Of a stretch of 64,000 nucleotides of DNA, positions 25,601-37,645 are shown piece by piece. Source of the stretch: Chionis minor (lineage: Eukaryota > Chordata > Aves > Charadriiformes > Chionididae). The stretch is from positions 496,001 through 560,000 of the forward strand of contig VZSF01007300.1 of assembly GCA_013398295.1 (NCBI GenBank), read 5' to 3'. Position numbers and translations under genes: made by a program. The number at the start of each line of letters is the position of its first letter. Position 1 is the stretch's first letter. The notes beneath the pieces were generated by a model. The model saw only the letters and a program-made list of their open reading frames with translations. It was not told the DNA's origin and ran no database searches.

Positions 25601-28493
25601 ATGGAATTTTGATTTGAATTTTATAACATATGGAAATTGGTCTGCGAGAAAAGTGAGAAATATTTAGAAACAGTTGGAAAGGCTGTCATTGAAATTTATC
25701 CTGGCTATGTCTAAACATGGAAAAGGACAACAGAAACCAACATTAACTTAAGAAAAATGTAAAGAGAACTGACTATGCAACAAGCAGAAGGCTTATTTCT
25801 TTTTAAGTATAAACAATCTGGTGAGGAGGAAGGGAGGCAGAACTATAAAAATAAGCCAAGGCAAGTAAAAAATAATGAGGGTAAAAAAATAATAATACTC
25901 TGCATCACTTTGCGGAGATTTTTTCTTGTGCAGCAGTCTCCAAATATAACTTTCTTAAGAGAGAAACCAGACAAAATATTTCTGTTCCAAAATATCACAG
26001 TCGAGAATGGCATAAAAGGAAGGTGTACTGGGGGAAGGGGATAACCTTTAGCTCTGGTCAAGCTCTTTAGACACCTTCCTTGGGAGACTAATCTTTCTAG
26101 TGTCCGTCCACAGTGAATGGAAAGAGATGCTAGCCTCCACAGGGCAATTCACTACCCCTAAATGCAGGTGGTGTGGATGCCTTATTCACAGCAAGGATAG
26201 AGACTATAACAAAATCACAAAACATTGGTTATTTTCTTCAAGCTTTGACTGTTTGGAGGCCTGGGCTGAATTACAGATGGAAGAAATATCATAGCCTTCA
26301 GGTGAAGTTAAGGAAATGAGTGTGAGGACACAGCACCCTCACTTGATCCTTCTCCCTTTTTTCTGTTCATTAAGTGCAGCATTGTGCATTAAACCCCTGC
26401 CTTCCCACTCATTCTCTTTGTGATTTTTTTTTTCCTCCCCTCAGCTCTGTAATGCTGCTTTTCACTCCAGTGCCATGGGCAATCACAGGCAAAGGGAACT
26501 CCCAGGCTGCCAGCTTGCAGAAGTGCAGAGCACCCCCTGCTTAGTCCACAGATTTCTTACCCCGCTGCTATTTTCTAGTGGTGGAGAGGTCTCAGCTATA
26601 GGGAGCAACCTTTTATCCAGAACAATAACTCATTTGCACTTGCAGCTGAAGTGTCCTTTGTGCAGCAAGTCTCTAGTACCAAGGTAGAAATTTTGTTCCC
26701 AGAGAACTTGTAAAGAGACCGTATTACAAAGACAGTGGAAAAATTAGTGTGGAGGCAGCCTAAGAAAATATTTGAAATACCAAGATTAGCAATGACTATA
26801 ATCAAGGGTAAAGACAGAAATAGAGAATGTAATTGCTTCTAATTTGAACACTATAGCATTTACCCGCTTTTCATAGATGCCAAATAGGCGAGATTATCTA
26901 GATTTTCAAATGAGTTTGTCTATGAACAATTGGCTGAGTGGATTGACAGAAAAAGTAATAGAAGATGTTGAATGTATAGCATACTTACCATAGAAACACA
27001 ATGTCAGGGAATGCTGTTATTACTGTATAAAGTTGCTGAATCTACCAGTATAAATTCAATGCAAAGCCTGAGTTGCTTTTCCACAATTGTATTTTGGAGG
27101 GGCAGAGCAACCTAAATTGCCCTACATTTACATTAAAAACAAGTTCCATTTTAAAAGTGTGTATGTATATAAATTCCAGAAAAATCATAGGATTCTTCTG
27201 TTTTCCTTTCTTCCCACACTATAGCTGAGAACACCAACTTCTCCTCCCTTTATTTCACTTTTCCATTTAGGACTCTGGCAGAGCTGCAGTTTGGCTTTGG
27301 AGGCCAACTCACTGCGTTTACTTAGTCTAAGTTTATTACCCAATAACTTTTCATTGTGCAACTACTTAGAAAAAAACTAAATAGCGAAATCAGTATGTTT
27401 ATGCTCATATTTACAGACGCATGTAAGGAATCCTTTACTTTCAAATTCACTGGTTACTCATAGTCCTTCCTGAGAGAAGACAGGAACCCCATCACATGCT
27501 GTATTTTACCACCTGCTGCAATACAATATTTCTGTAAATGATTGGAAGCAACGTGCAAACCACAGTTTATTTTTTGGTAGAAATTTCTTAATAAAATTTC
27601 AATATTGCTTAAAAAATTTCTGCAAAAATAAACTGAAGAATTTGAATTAATAACATTGACTTGCTGATAATATTTGGCAAATTTTAGGGATTTCTGGAAA
27701 AAAAATACAAATAGGAAAAGCGGAAATATTCATTGCATAATGCATGCTTTGTAGCGTATTTCATCAATTTCTTGAATCTCCCTGACTCATAATAAAGCAA
27801 GCACACCCAGTGTTGAAGAAATGTGGTATTGCTTGGGTTTCATTGCACACATGCTCAAGCGCCATCCTGAGCTAGGCTATTCCATGGAATACAAGCAAAA
27901 TGTATCTGACACATCAGGAAGACGTCAAATTTGGACTGATAATGCAGCACATTCATATAGCAGAGTATGGACATGAGCAAAACTATGCCAGGCTAGAGCT
28001 GACAAAGGAGAAAAAGGAAAAGATGTGGAACCGAGTTAAAATACAAGTGAAACTCTTCATGGTTGAGGCAAATGCACCCAATGATTACTACTATCATTTT
28101 TCAATTTGTTCAGATAGGGGATATTTAAATAATCTCATGCTGTTTCCCACCCATTCTTCCCATCACTACCTCCCTCTGTTTGCTAGCTTTCTCTCATCGT
28201 ATCTTTTGTTTCTTAAGGTCAGTTATGAGATATCTTCCTACATGCATGAATAAGGCCGCAGTGAATACTGCGCACTAGGTGATGAAACAATAATCAGTTT
28301 CCTACAAATGTCTCAACCAACTGCCACCAGGAAGAGAAGAGAGAGTGCTCTTCTACTTTGCAAATAAGGAATCCTGGTGAGGTGACGTATTTTTCTGTTT
28401 CTTTAGGATAAATGTACTTGTTATTTACATGAAATCCATCTGCTACAACATCCTACATGCCCAACAGGACCATACAGTTAAAACACATTAAAA

Positions 28494-28507
28494 ACACATT
28501 AATGTGT
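28494..28507. repeat. 14-bp perfect palindrome with direct repeat
   Basis: ACACATTAATGTGT. Its left half is the second copy of a direct repeat (AAAACACATT twice, from about 28480). Confidence 0.95.
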
Positions 28508-28662
28508 CTTTCCATACTGTGATGTGTTAATAGGCGAAAAGCTATTAGGACCAGGCTGTCAGGCATACACAATAGATGAATTGCTGGGTCAGCATGAACA
28601 TACACTGCACCATAATTTATAAAAGAATACCATTAACATATAGCAATACAAGTAGACATAAA

Positions 28663-28680
28663 AAAAGTTGATCAACTTTT
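28663..28680. repeat. 18-bp perfect palindrome
   Basis: AAAAGTTGATCAACTTTT reads the same on both strands. Confidence 0.97.
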
Positions 28681-29150
28681 AACCCTGGGTTTTAGCCCTT
28701 CCCAAATTTTTTGTCCTTTCAGCATCTAAATTCTTTGGAGTTAACAACAGCAAGCTAGGCTCAAAACATCACATGTGAATTAGTGGCCTGTTTTTCCCAA
28801 GTGCCTGAAAGGGAGATAGAACTGTCTACAGGAGCGGACATAATCAATGTAACTGTAGTTGCCAAAGTTAGCTGTGTTCTCATTAGCATGATCACCTGCT
28901 TGAGCATGTATGTAGAAGGTAATAGTGCAGGACTGGTATGCACTTTGAGGGAAATACGTGATTATTTTGATTTTTCTATATTCAGAAGCAAAAAGAATAA
29001 AAAATGTTTAAAAAATCTGGACTTTCGTGCCCCACCCAGACAAACCTTCCATACGGTAAGATTTTGTGTTATTTGGCCTTTGCTCCAGTAAGATTAATGT
29101 TTATGGAACGAGAATCGCACTGTCCATGTAGAAGAATGAAAAAATAAAAA

Positions 29151-29167
29151 GGAGCTTGGAGCTTGGA
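29151..29167. repeat. 7-bp tandem duplication
   Basis: GGAGCTT twice in direct tandem, followed by GGA. Confidence 0.9.
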
Positions 29168-30183
29168 AACAACGTGTAAAGGTATATTTCCTTTTAATGA
29201 CATGTATATATCAACTCTATTAATCATACATACATATCTTGGTAGGTATGACTATAGTTACCTCTTGACTCTGCTATCAAAGCGTTTCTTACCACATTCG
29301 TATGTTCCTCAAAAACGTACATAGGGAAGTGAAAGGTCTTCTTGATCAGATGTGATGCTCATTTGCAAGTTATCTTTGTCCGCTTGTCCAAAAGCCATAT
29401 AAAAACTGGCTCAGTATGTGCTTGAAACTTTCAGACTTGTTTTGCTGAACCCGTTACTTTATGCTTAAATGCACATCTTCTAGCTGTTGTCATTTACACA
29501 CCCTCCAAATTGCAGGATGCTGCAGGACACACCACGCTTGCTGATATACTTTCTGTGAAGGAAATCCTTACAATCAGCTGGCCAACATAGGAAGCTACAT
29601 TTGACCACACAGCACAGAATGAGGGAACTGTCCTTACGACAAAGGAAATCAAAACATTTCCTCCATGCAGTTCTGTGGAGAAAGAAAGGGAGGGGCAATG
29701 AAGCACATCTCTATCAGAACGTAATGAAAAGAAAAATAAATCCTTTCTAAAGGCCTGAGGTTAACAAGCACCAAGTTCCAAAATCCCAGAGGCCAATGGA
29801 AGCTGAAAGCATTTGGCATCCATTTGGACCAGTCCTATTACTTGAATACACTATTCAAATCAGCATTGCTCTTTTACCAGTTTCAGCATATATTTTCTAG
29901 CACCCAGAAGAAATCAGTGCTAACTGCAACAACAACAGTATTTTGGGGATGGCAATAGTAACCACTACTAACAGCTAAATGCAAATCAGAGACGATCTTC
30001 AGAGTCTGTTTAGTGCACCATTTCCAGATGCGGCTTGAAAATGATTGGAACAGTGGAAAACGATTCAGTCTGTCGCAACATACTCCACAAGAACTACTGA
30101 AGTGAATTGAAGACAATAACAGATAAACAGATGATTCGGGAAACACTTGAATTTAGACATACGATACTGAGTTGGGAGTTCGG

Positions 30184-30226
30184 ATCTTCTCCCTGTTCAG
30201 GGAGATCTTCTCCGATCTTCTCCCTG
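30184..30226. repeat. Short tandem repeats with a hairpin
   Basis: The unit ATCTTCTCC occurs three times (first from 30184, second from about 30205, third from about 30215). The first and last copies continue as CTG. TCTCCCTG and CAGGGAGA around a TT centre form an 8-bp inverted repeat between the first two units. Confidence 0.9.
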
Positions 30227-32689
30227 GAGCTCAGGCTCTGGCTCTGCTGAATTGCCAGGCTTTGTCTTCAGCTGTGAAAGGGGAACATCACTGGAGGCCA
30301 CAGATGTATCATCTACAGAGAAAAAGACAGAGTTAGAAATTTGCACCAAGACCCGCAGTCCAAAATGTTTTGTGTATTTCAAAGTGGGCTGGGGCCCGTT
30401 TACAGTGATCTTTACTAGAGAGAGAACACCTGCTGTCTTGACAGAAAATGCTAACAATACATGCTACAAATATAGTAGTGGTTCACAAATAACTTAATAA
30501 TAATTAAAGTATCTACATAAAATGAAATAACATCTCCGTGGTATGTATTTAAGAACTTAAAGGCCTCATCCTTTCAGAGAACACAACTGATCTATTACCA
30601 CAGGCTTATTTTATGGTTTTGTCCAGCAGTCAGGGCATGCCAAACCACCTCTTTCCAAAACACTCTAGTAGGTACCTTACCCCTAAGCTTTGTGAAAATA
30701 TGCCCAGGACTCTCCATTCACAATTTCAGAGACTTTTCTTAGGCACTGCCTTACTCCTCAGTGTGTCGGTTTTATGTATCCACTCATAACAATATCCTTT
30801 TTTCTTATGTATTACGTCCACTCTTAAGACCACTTTTGGAAGTTCCCTATTTGTCAAATCATCAACAAGCTTTACACAAGGTTCCCAAAGAGAACAGCAA
30901 TGACTCTAGAAACAAGAGTGTGCATTTAGTATTTCTCATTGTATGACAATGTTTTATCAGTTCATCCTCAAAAACATAAAACAAAAGACTCTGAAGACTA
31001 AAGTCAGGAAGATGCTAATGTATTTGAGGAATAGAAATATTAATTTGGTATCTTTAGAGAGGGGAAAAGAGCCTTACACATTACACATGGTGTCACTGTA
31101 TGCAATCACAGGGAATTAACAGTGGGAGAAAAGGAAGAGGCAAGAAATTTTTAAATGGTCTTTCCATCTAGGCTAGAGGAAAAAGCAGGTTTAAAGTAGC
31201 CACCGCAGCCATAAGAACAGGGAGGATGTATCTCTATGAACTACACAACCTATGCTGTTCTGGGCAAGTTGTGGTCACAGCAAGAAATTCTGAAAGAGTG
31301 AAGGGGATTCATTATTGCTGCATACATCTGTAGCAACACAAAGGTGTTAAATCTTGGTACGAAACTTTCCTGTCCATTGTTGGGAACATGTTTGTATGTA
31401 CAGATCTTCTCTCATCTTTAAGGATTCTAATAAAACTGGCTCTTCAGTAAGATAAAAAACCTAAGACATCCACTTTTCTGAGTGTAGGGCAGTTAAAACC
31501 AAGGAGCTGGACCACTGCATTGGTGTCCATCATGGGAGATAGTTATCAAATGAATAAAAGATGTTGTGCTGCTCCAGGGCAACAGAGAAGCATCTCTGCT
31601 AATCTTCATAGAGCAATTGCAACTGGTAGGAAAGCAGCCTGTGCTGAAGAAGCATCACCCGTTGACTGAGCCATTTCAGGTTTGGGCAGACAACTGGACT
31701 TTGGTGAGAAGGTATGAAAAAAATACAAGATGCTCCTATTCCTAGTGTTGCTGCTGCTATTAATGCTATGTCTTAAAACTTTCCCCATTTGTACAGTTTG
31801 TGTGCTTTAACTGGCTCTTTCAACTGAGCTACAACACTGCTGAAAAGTCCTCCTGACATCCCAGCCCCAAACTGGAACTGCCATGGCAGCTCTAACTCAG
31901 TCCTCCTTTACTGCTGACTACAGAATTATTCTCCCAGCACTGCCACTCCTCACAGATGTCTTTGTTTAACTTGAATATTCCTTAGCATCTGCCAGCATTT
32001 TCCCCTAGCTAAGTTCCTGCTAAATACACTTTACTTCTCTGAGCCTCATCAGCTATTGCTCTAAATGCATCCCTTCAAAAGACAAAAATCTCCACCTGCC
32101 TTTAATATGTGTATCAATAAAAGGAGGATTAGAAATCAGCACTCCTAGACTCTGTTGAACAAACTTCTGCCTCAGTTTATTCAACTGTAAAATGGCTATA
32201 ATATTTACTACAATATCTCAAGGAATAGTTAAGAAGCTTAATGTTATTAATTCAATACTACTGATTCTGGATTGCTACTGGAAGTATATCAACATTTCCA
32301 TTCAAAGTTAATATATATTTCTAAAATTTATAGGTTTTGGTTTGTAGTCATTAGAAGAACATTATTTGCAAGGTTAATACCCCAGTCCTATGGAGCAGAA
32401 AGTAGTATCTGCATTATAGCCAAGGTTATATTTTTAGTTGGTAGCTATTCCTTTTCAGTAAGTCTGTAGCATTTATTTTCTCCTATAGGGCAGTATTATT
32501 AATACTTACTGCCAGTAAGCTTACATAAATTTATTGAGAAATCTATTTTAAAGAATTTACCCGGTACAAAATTAATCCTTTTTTTTTTTTTTCCCCTGCG
32601 TACATAGCACAGAATCTTTTTCATATAACTGTTTTAGCAAAGTTTTTCCCTTAAGTCTGTATATTATGGAAATGCTTTCAAGAGAAAGG

Positions 32690-32723
32690 AAAAAAAAACC
32701 AAAACCCAACCAACCACACACAA
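32690..32723. repeat. AC-rich tract
   Basis: Eight A residues followed by CCAAAACCCAACCAACCACA. Same class as the tract at 1992-2068. Confidence 0.85.
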
Positions 32724-33119
32724 AGCGAAGAATCAGTAACCCATATAAGTACACAGAATGTCATTGTAACATAAAACCAAGAAATACTATTTCTACAATT
32801 ACAGACCTGAAGTTGTTCTTTCAAAAAAATTACAAATAACTTCCAAGTTTGATTCTGCAGGCTATACTTACTGTAACATTAACAAGTGAGAATATCTGCT
32901 CTCTCTCTAAAGGAAAGAGGGCTGCATTTAGCTGTACTTTAAATCTTCTGTAAGAATTATTCTGATCTGTACATGGGATGCCTGTCAGCCATTTCCAGGA
33001 CTAATTGGACTAAAGTATCATACAACCTGATTTTTCAGCATACGCCACAGAGTTTTGGGATTCCTAAATGCTTCAATCTTTTAAGAGTTTTGTTGTTTTC
33101 TATTGGTTAAAACTTCATT

Positions 33120-33480
33120 GTCTCCAACTGCCAGCAGAGGGAGAAAAAGCGATATGAAGTGTAGAAATGTAATACAACACACCATCTCTCATCTGCACCA
33201 CCGAAATAAATATGATGCGGTTTCAACCATTTCTTTTCTAGGACAGGGTACACTCATTGTCAGTTCCCCAGTCGACAAGTAATCTGATTAATTGTTGGGG
33301 GGTTATATTTCCCCTCTCCAGTCTTTTCCCCCCCTCTCCCGTTTCGCCTTTCATTCCACGCAGGCTGAATCTTTACGAGATGTATAAATAGCGGAAGAAT
33401 TATGCAGAGGGCTTTATTATGAAACTAGAAATCATTTCATTGACATTAATGGGAAAGTCTGTCTTTTGGAGAGCTCCACA
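33120..33480. promoter_or_regulatory. Conserved-looking block with TATA-like, homeodomain and CTCF-like motifs
   Basis: The block holds CCAGCAGAGGGAG (33131-33143, one base off the CTCF core), GATTAATT (33286-33293), a C-run and G-run, and TATAAATAG (33383-33391), which fits a TATA box. The latter is followed by the AT-rich stretch ATTATGCAGAGGGCTTTATT and by CATTGACATTAATGGG. CpG sites are retained near 33273, 33342-33377 and 33391. No open frame follows the TATA-like site. The impression of an enhancer or weak promoter is inference from motif density. Confidence 0.35.
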
Positions 33481-33753
33481 TTTCTAGATGCCATTTCCTG
33501 TTCTCAAGGTCCCCTAATGCAATGAACCAGGGCAAGATCGGAAATGCTTTACCTCTCAGGCTTCAGAGACATGTGTATATGGGATGGAATGCTGAAGGGC
33601 TACGTTTCTTTTAAATACTAGCAGTTAGTCTTCTATATAGACTGGCCTCTGTTTTATTTAACAATTTCCTAAGCTTATCGGCATGCATGCAGTTATTTTA
33701 TACAGAGGTGTGCACATCTCCCCCTAAAGCTGCCCTCCCTACATCTGTGCAAG

Positions 33754-33769
33754 CGCACACATACACACA
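33754..33769. repeat. (CA)n-like microsatellite
   Basis: GCACACATACACACA-type run, broken by one T. The same interrupted structure as at 22313-22331. Confidence 0.75.
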
Positions 33770-35865
33770 AAGCCATATAATATGCTATTTAAATTAAGTG
33801 CTTTCTCATTCCTTCCTTAGGCATAAAACCTGCTAATTGTAACAAAGGGCAGACAACTCTCGGTACTGCCTCATTGCCTCCTTCTGGCACTGGGAGGCTT
33901 GGCTGGCTAGGTCAGGTGTTTGGTCCTCTCTGCACGGATCCTCACAGCCCAGGTGAGGACACAAGTGTGACTGACAAGTTAAATGCTCTCTGCTCAGGAT
34001 CCCCATCCACTGCCCGGAGCATGGTATCACACACCACCCGCTTTAAATAAGGAGCTGGGGATGCATCGGTAGAACCAAAGTGTAGAGCTCCCAGGCATAA
34101 ATTACTTTCTTATTGCTCACATATTCCTTAAGTGGTCTGCCCTTTAGGTCACCCTGCTCTTTCCAGCTGTAGCGTGTTACACACACAGATGATCATGGAC
34201 CTAATAGCAAGTGATGGTAGTGCTTAATCATTTGACACTTCTAGTTGTCTACAGGTGCCCATGAATCATCTGGTGTTTGGAGAATTTCTGTTCCAAGGCT
34301 GAATTAAACCAAGCTATGGAGAGGTGAATGACGACCAAAAAGCATTAGACACTCACCAGAAATGAGATAAACCCCAAGTGAGGTCCTCGCTCTGCCAGCA
34401 ATCAGAGGTTTGGCTCCTGTGCAACAGACCTCAGCTCCTGCTTCTGCAGGATTGGCTTCTCCGAAACAGAAATTGGGACAAACCCTCTCCCCCAATTTAT
34501 GTCTCCCTAGGTTAGAAGAGACATCAGAAACTTTAAGGAGAGCAGTTTCAGAAGGCAGAGAAGGTCTTAAATAGGGGTGCAAAGATGTAACGAGAGGCAG
34601 CAGTTCAAATAATAGAATGGCACAGGAGAAAAGCTCTACAGCGGTATGCAGAGAAGCAGAGGAATCCAAGATTTAATATTTATATCATGTGAAGGTTATT
34701 ATGATAACTGAAGTTTGCTGCCATCGATGGCCATCAGAACCATGCAGGCACCACCTTCACAGGGGGACTGGCAGAGGAAAAAGTTATCCATAACATCAGA
34801 GAAGGGCTGTTACTGAGGCATAGCAACAGCAGCAACAACCTGAACACTCAGTCAAAGGAGAAATGGGCCATAATAGATTCAGGACGGAACAGAGGCTTGC
34901 TGACAAGGCCATGGAGGACAGATGCCAGCTGGCCCCCGTCCTGCTAAATGACAAGTGGATATTAAAGATGTCCTGAGGTTTCTGTCCTCTCTAGCCTGGC
35001 AGTGCTAAACACCACAAGGCACGGGGCTGTTCTGCACCCTCTGTTCACAAAGTGCAATGGCTGACTGGTGAAGAGATAATTAAAGCAGTCTTTTTGAGAG
35101 CGAGGTCTGTTTTGGGTCTGGTTTGCTTGCTGTAGGGTGCTTGCAGAGCCAGGTGCCTCCCCTGCACAGAACTAAGGATACAGGCTACATGTGCTACCAT
35201 GCTACTGCATAAAGCCTTCCCAGGCAGGACTTAAGAGTTAAAATATCTTAATCTCTGTATATGGTATATGGTAATGCACTTGGGATTGACCTCAGCAATA
35301 GGCCAACATTTAGACTAGTACAACTCTCAGCTTTGCCTCTTGCTGTGCCTTGGAGCTTAGGCAAACCTGTACAGAAGCAGAAAGAGATATATGAACAGTG
35401 CAGAGGACCAATAAAAGTTCAATCAGTGCATATGTGCATCGCCCTTTCTGAAAAAGCAGTGGAAGCAAAACTACCACCTGTCTTTGGAGCAAGGATGCAG
35501 GAGCTTCACTGTTTTAAAACTCCATTTATCTGACAATTGCAACTTGGTGCACAGCAGTGCGCAATAAACTTCAAGGACCAGGCTGATGCTGTTAGAAGAA
35601 TGGTGCAGCTGGCTAAGCAATTTTTACCTGCATGTAAATTCTGCTGATTTAACCACAGCTTTCTTCAGGGGTTTCTCTAGGATCTAGACTTCTCTCATGT
35701 GAGAAGGACTTGCCTACTTGTGATATATAGTCGGATTACTCCAAAAACTGTTTGCAGGGACAGTCAGGAAAAGAAGCGCTGTGTACCCAGCTTCCGCGCT
35801 TCAAACACTTGCCATGCAGGCATGCCTGTTGAATACTAATTGTCTCCTAAAAAGGTTATTCATTC

Positions 35866-35887
35866 AAGAATGAATAAGCTCAACAAC
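35866..35887. repeat. 10-bp perfect inverted repeat
   Basis: Arm TTATTCATTC (35866-35875), centre AA, arm GAATGAATAA (35878-35887). Confidence 0.95.
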
Positions 35888-36289
35888 ATTACATAAGCTA
35901 GCATCAAACCAGTACGTTTGTACTGTACCATTGCCTATGGGAGCTCATAACAACGTTGGTATTCATAATAGCTTCAGTACCCATAAAGGCAGCCTATAAA
36001 GGAGTGGCTTGGATTTACCACTGTGTGCCTCCATGGTCATGCTTGTACAACTCGTTGGTCATGGCACCAGTGAAGCTAACACCACGGTATATTGTCCAGC
36101 AACAGGATCTAAGGAAGTTTTATACTGCCACAATGATAACAGAGAAGTTTTTAAGCATGACTGTTCACTGACAGCTACTGGGCATGCTCTGGTGTCTGAG
36201 CAGCTCCCAAATCAGAGCTGGCAGACAGCTCATGGGCTCAGAGTGCAGGCAGTGCTAGCAGGTAGACCTATCTGTATCAAGATTTGCGT

Positions 36290-36345
36290 TCAACAAAAAC
36301 GGGCCCATGGACTTCAGTGAAGTCACTGCAGCGCAGCAAGGGAAA
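36290..36345. repeat. Possible fragment of a palindromic ancient repeat
   Basis: The short run GACTTCAGTGAAGTCACTGC contains the near-palindrome ACTTCAGTGAAGT and is followed about 25 bases later by AATCAGGCCC. This matches the usual order at one end of old sauropsid palindromic repeats. It is too short to assign firmly. Confidence 0.3.
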
Positions 36346-36988
36346 AATCAGGCCCATGCTGCACTACAAATGGCTTGTGCAGGATTGGTGGTGTATTTAA
36401 TTCAGCATGGCAAGGACTGTTTACCCAGATCATTTATTGTTCCTTTTTCATAAGGCTGTGGCTTGTTTCCCCTCAAAAAGTCATGTTTCTTACTCTCATT
36501 TGTAACTTGCCAGGGGCAAGTAAAGCATAGCAAATACACAGAAAGCAAAGACCTACCAGGACATTTCATTTCAGACTTATAGTGCTAGTGGTGTTTTGTT
36601 TCTTGTATCAACTGCTGCAAATGGGGCAGGCATAGGGAAATGGTTTCCAAAGTAGCAAGTCATACAGTATATTTAGAAAGTACTGATTCACTTAGAGAAG
36701 CATGCAGTCAGTGAATAAAGGTGTTAGATATGGGAATCAGCACATTTTACAGCATCAACATGCTGCAGAGAAGGCTATAGCCAGTGCTAACGCACTTATT
36801 GTTACCCATTTCCATTACTGGGAAAAAAGCACAGTGTAATTAAAAGATTGATCTCCTGGAAAAAATGCTTAATAAAAAGAAAAAACCCTGAAAGTAATTC
36901 CACATTTTCAAATATCATTCTCCACTTAAGTTTGCCCGACTTGTTTGTAAGCAGCTACAAATATCTAAAAATCAAGCTCAATTCTATA

Positions 36989-37096
36989 GTCTTGATTCTG
37001 TTTCCACTCAGACCAGTACAAGTCTAGAGGAAGTTAACTGAAGTTAATGTAGAAACAAAGGAATAAAACCACTGCAAGTGAAATATGAATTAGACC
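36989..37096. repeat. Decayed palindromic ancient repeat, second copy
   Basis: The left end (AGTCTTGATTCTGTTTCCAC, near 36989) and the complement of the right end (near 37070-37096, ending AATTAGACC) are imperfect inverted copies. Between them lie GACCAGTACAAGTCTAGAGG and AAGTTAACTGAAGTTAATG, which parallel the middle of the 7843-7943 element. The sequence is heavily mutated. Assignment to the same broad family is by pattern only. Confidence 0.4.
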
Positions 37097-37222
37097 TGGT
37101 CTACAAAAAGGTGTAATAGAAAAATCCAGCTTCCATTTACTGGTTCAGTCAAGCCAAAATAAACACAGTATTGGCAGAAACAGATATAGAAGACATAATA
37201 TTTTATACTCTGTGGATAAAAC

Positions 37223-37248
37223 TGGGTTTTGGGTTGGTTTGTTTTTTC
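37223..37248. repeat. Short GT-rich tract
   Basis: GGGTTTTGGGTTGGTTTGTT ending in TTTTTCAG. Same class as the others. Confidence 0.7.
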
Positions 37249-37499
37249 AGGTATTATGACACGTGACAGTACCTCAACTTGTCATTTTATGGGGGAACTT
37301 AGGTGTGATCTGATAGCACTCACTGCTTGGGGATTTTGTTTTTTTCAATATTGTGTTAGTTATCAATGCTGCAGACTAAATTCTCAGCTAATTTAAGCAG
37401 ATGTTACACCTTTAATTTCACTGCAACTCCATTAGTTAGTACTGCTCAGCACTGACATTTTCATGAAATGTATTAGTACAAGCCGATGCAATTTAACAA

Positions 37500-37645
37500 C
37501 AGAATCACAGCAGTATTTGGTAGGGACCGAACTAGCTCTATTTGCTAATGCTAAGACCAGAAAAGGCGATTACATTGTACAGTCTGATCTGCTGGACAGC
37601 ACAGCCCATTCACCGAGCCAGGAACTCTAATTAAAATAGATTAGA
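37500..37645 (-). repeat. Possible ancient CR1/L3-like remnant
   Basis: The plus strand reads AGAATCACAGCAGTATTTGG then TAGGGACC, which resembles the antisense 3' end of CR1-type elements. Further on, a stretch near 37565 (GCGATTACATTGTACAGTCT followed by GATCTGCTGGACAGCACAG) resembles, from memory, an old CR1/L3-like motif shared by turtles, crocodiles and birds. Similarity is weak and edges are guesses. Confidence 0.35.

Larger units (their letters stand above)
25601..33119. other. Non-coding DNA, mostly unique
   Basis: No gene recognised. It holds the palindromes at 28494 and 28663, the 29151 and 30184 tandem repeats, and the poly-T and AC tracts near 32.6 kb. The frame at 27900-28253 (117 codons) has no recognised domain. 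Confidence 0.75.
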
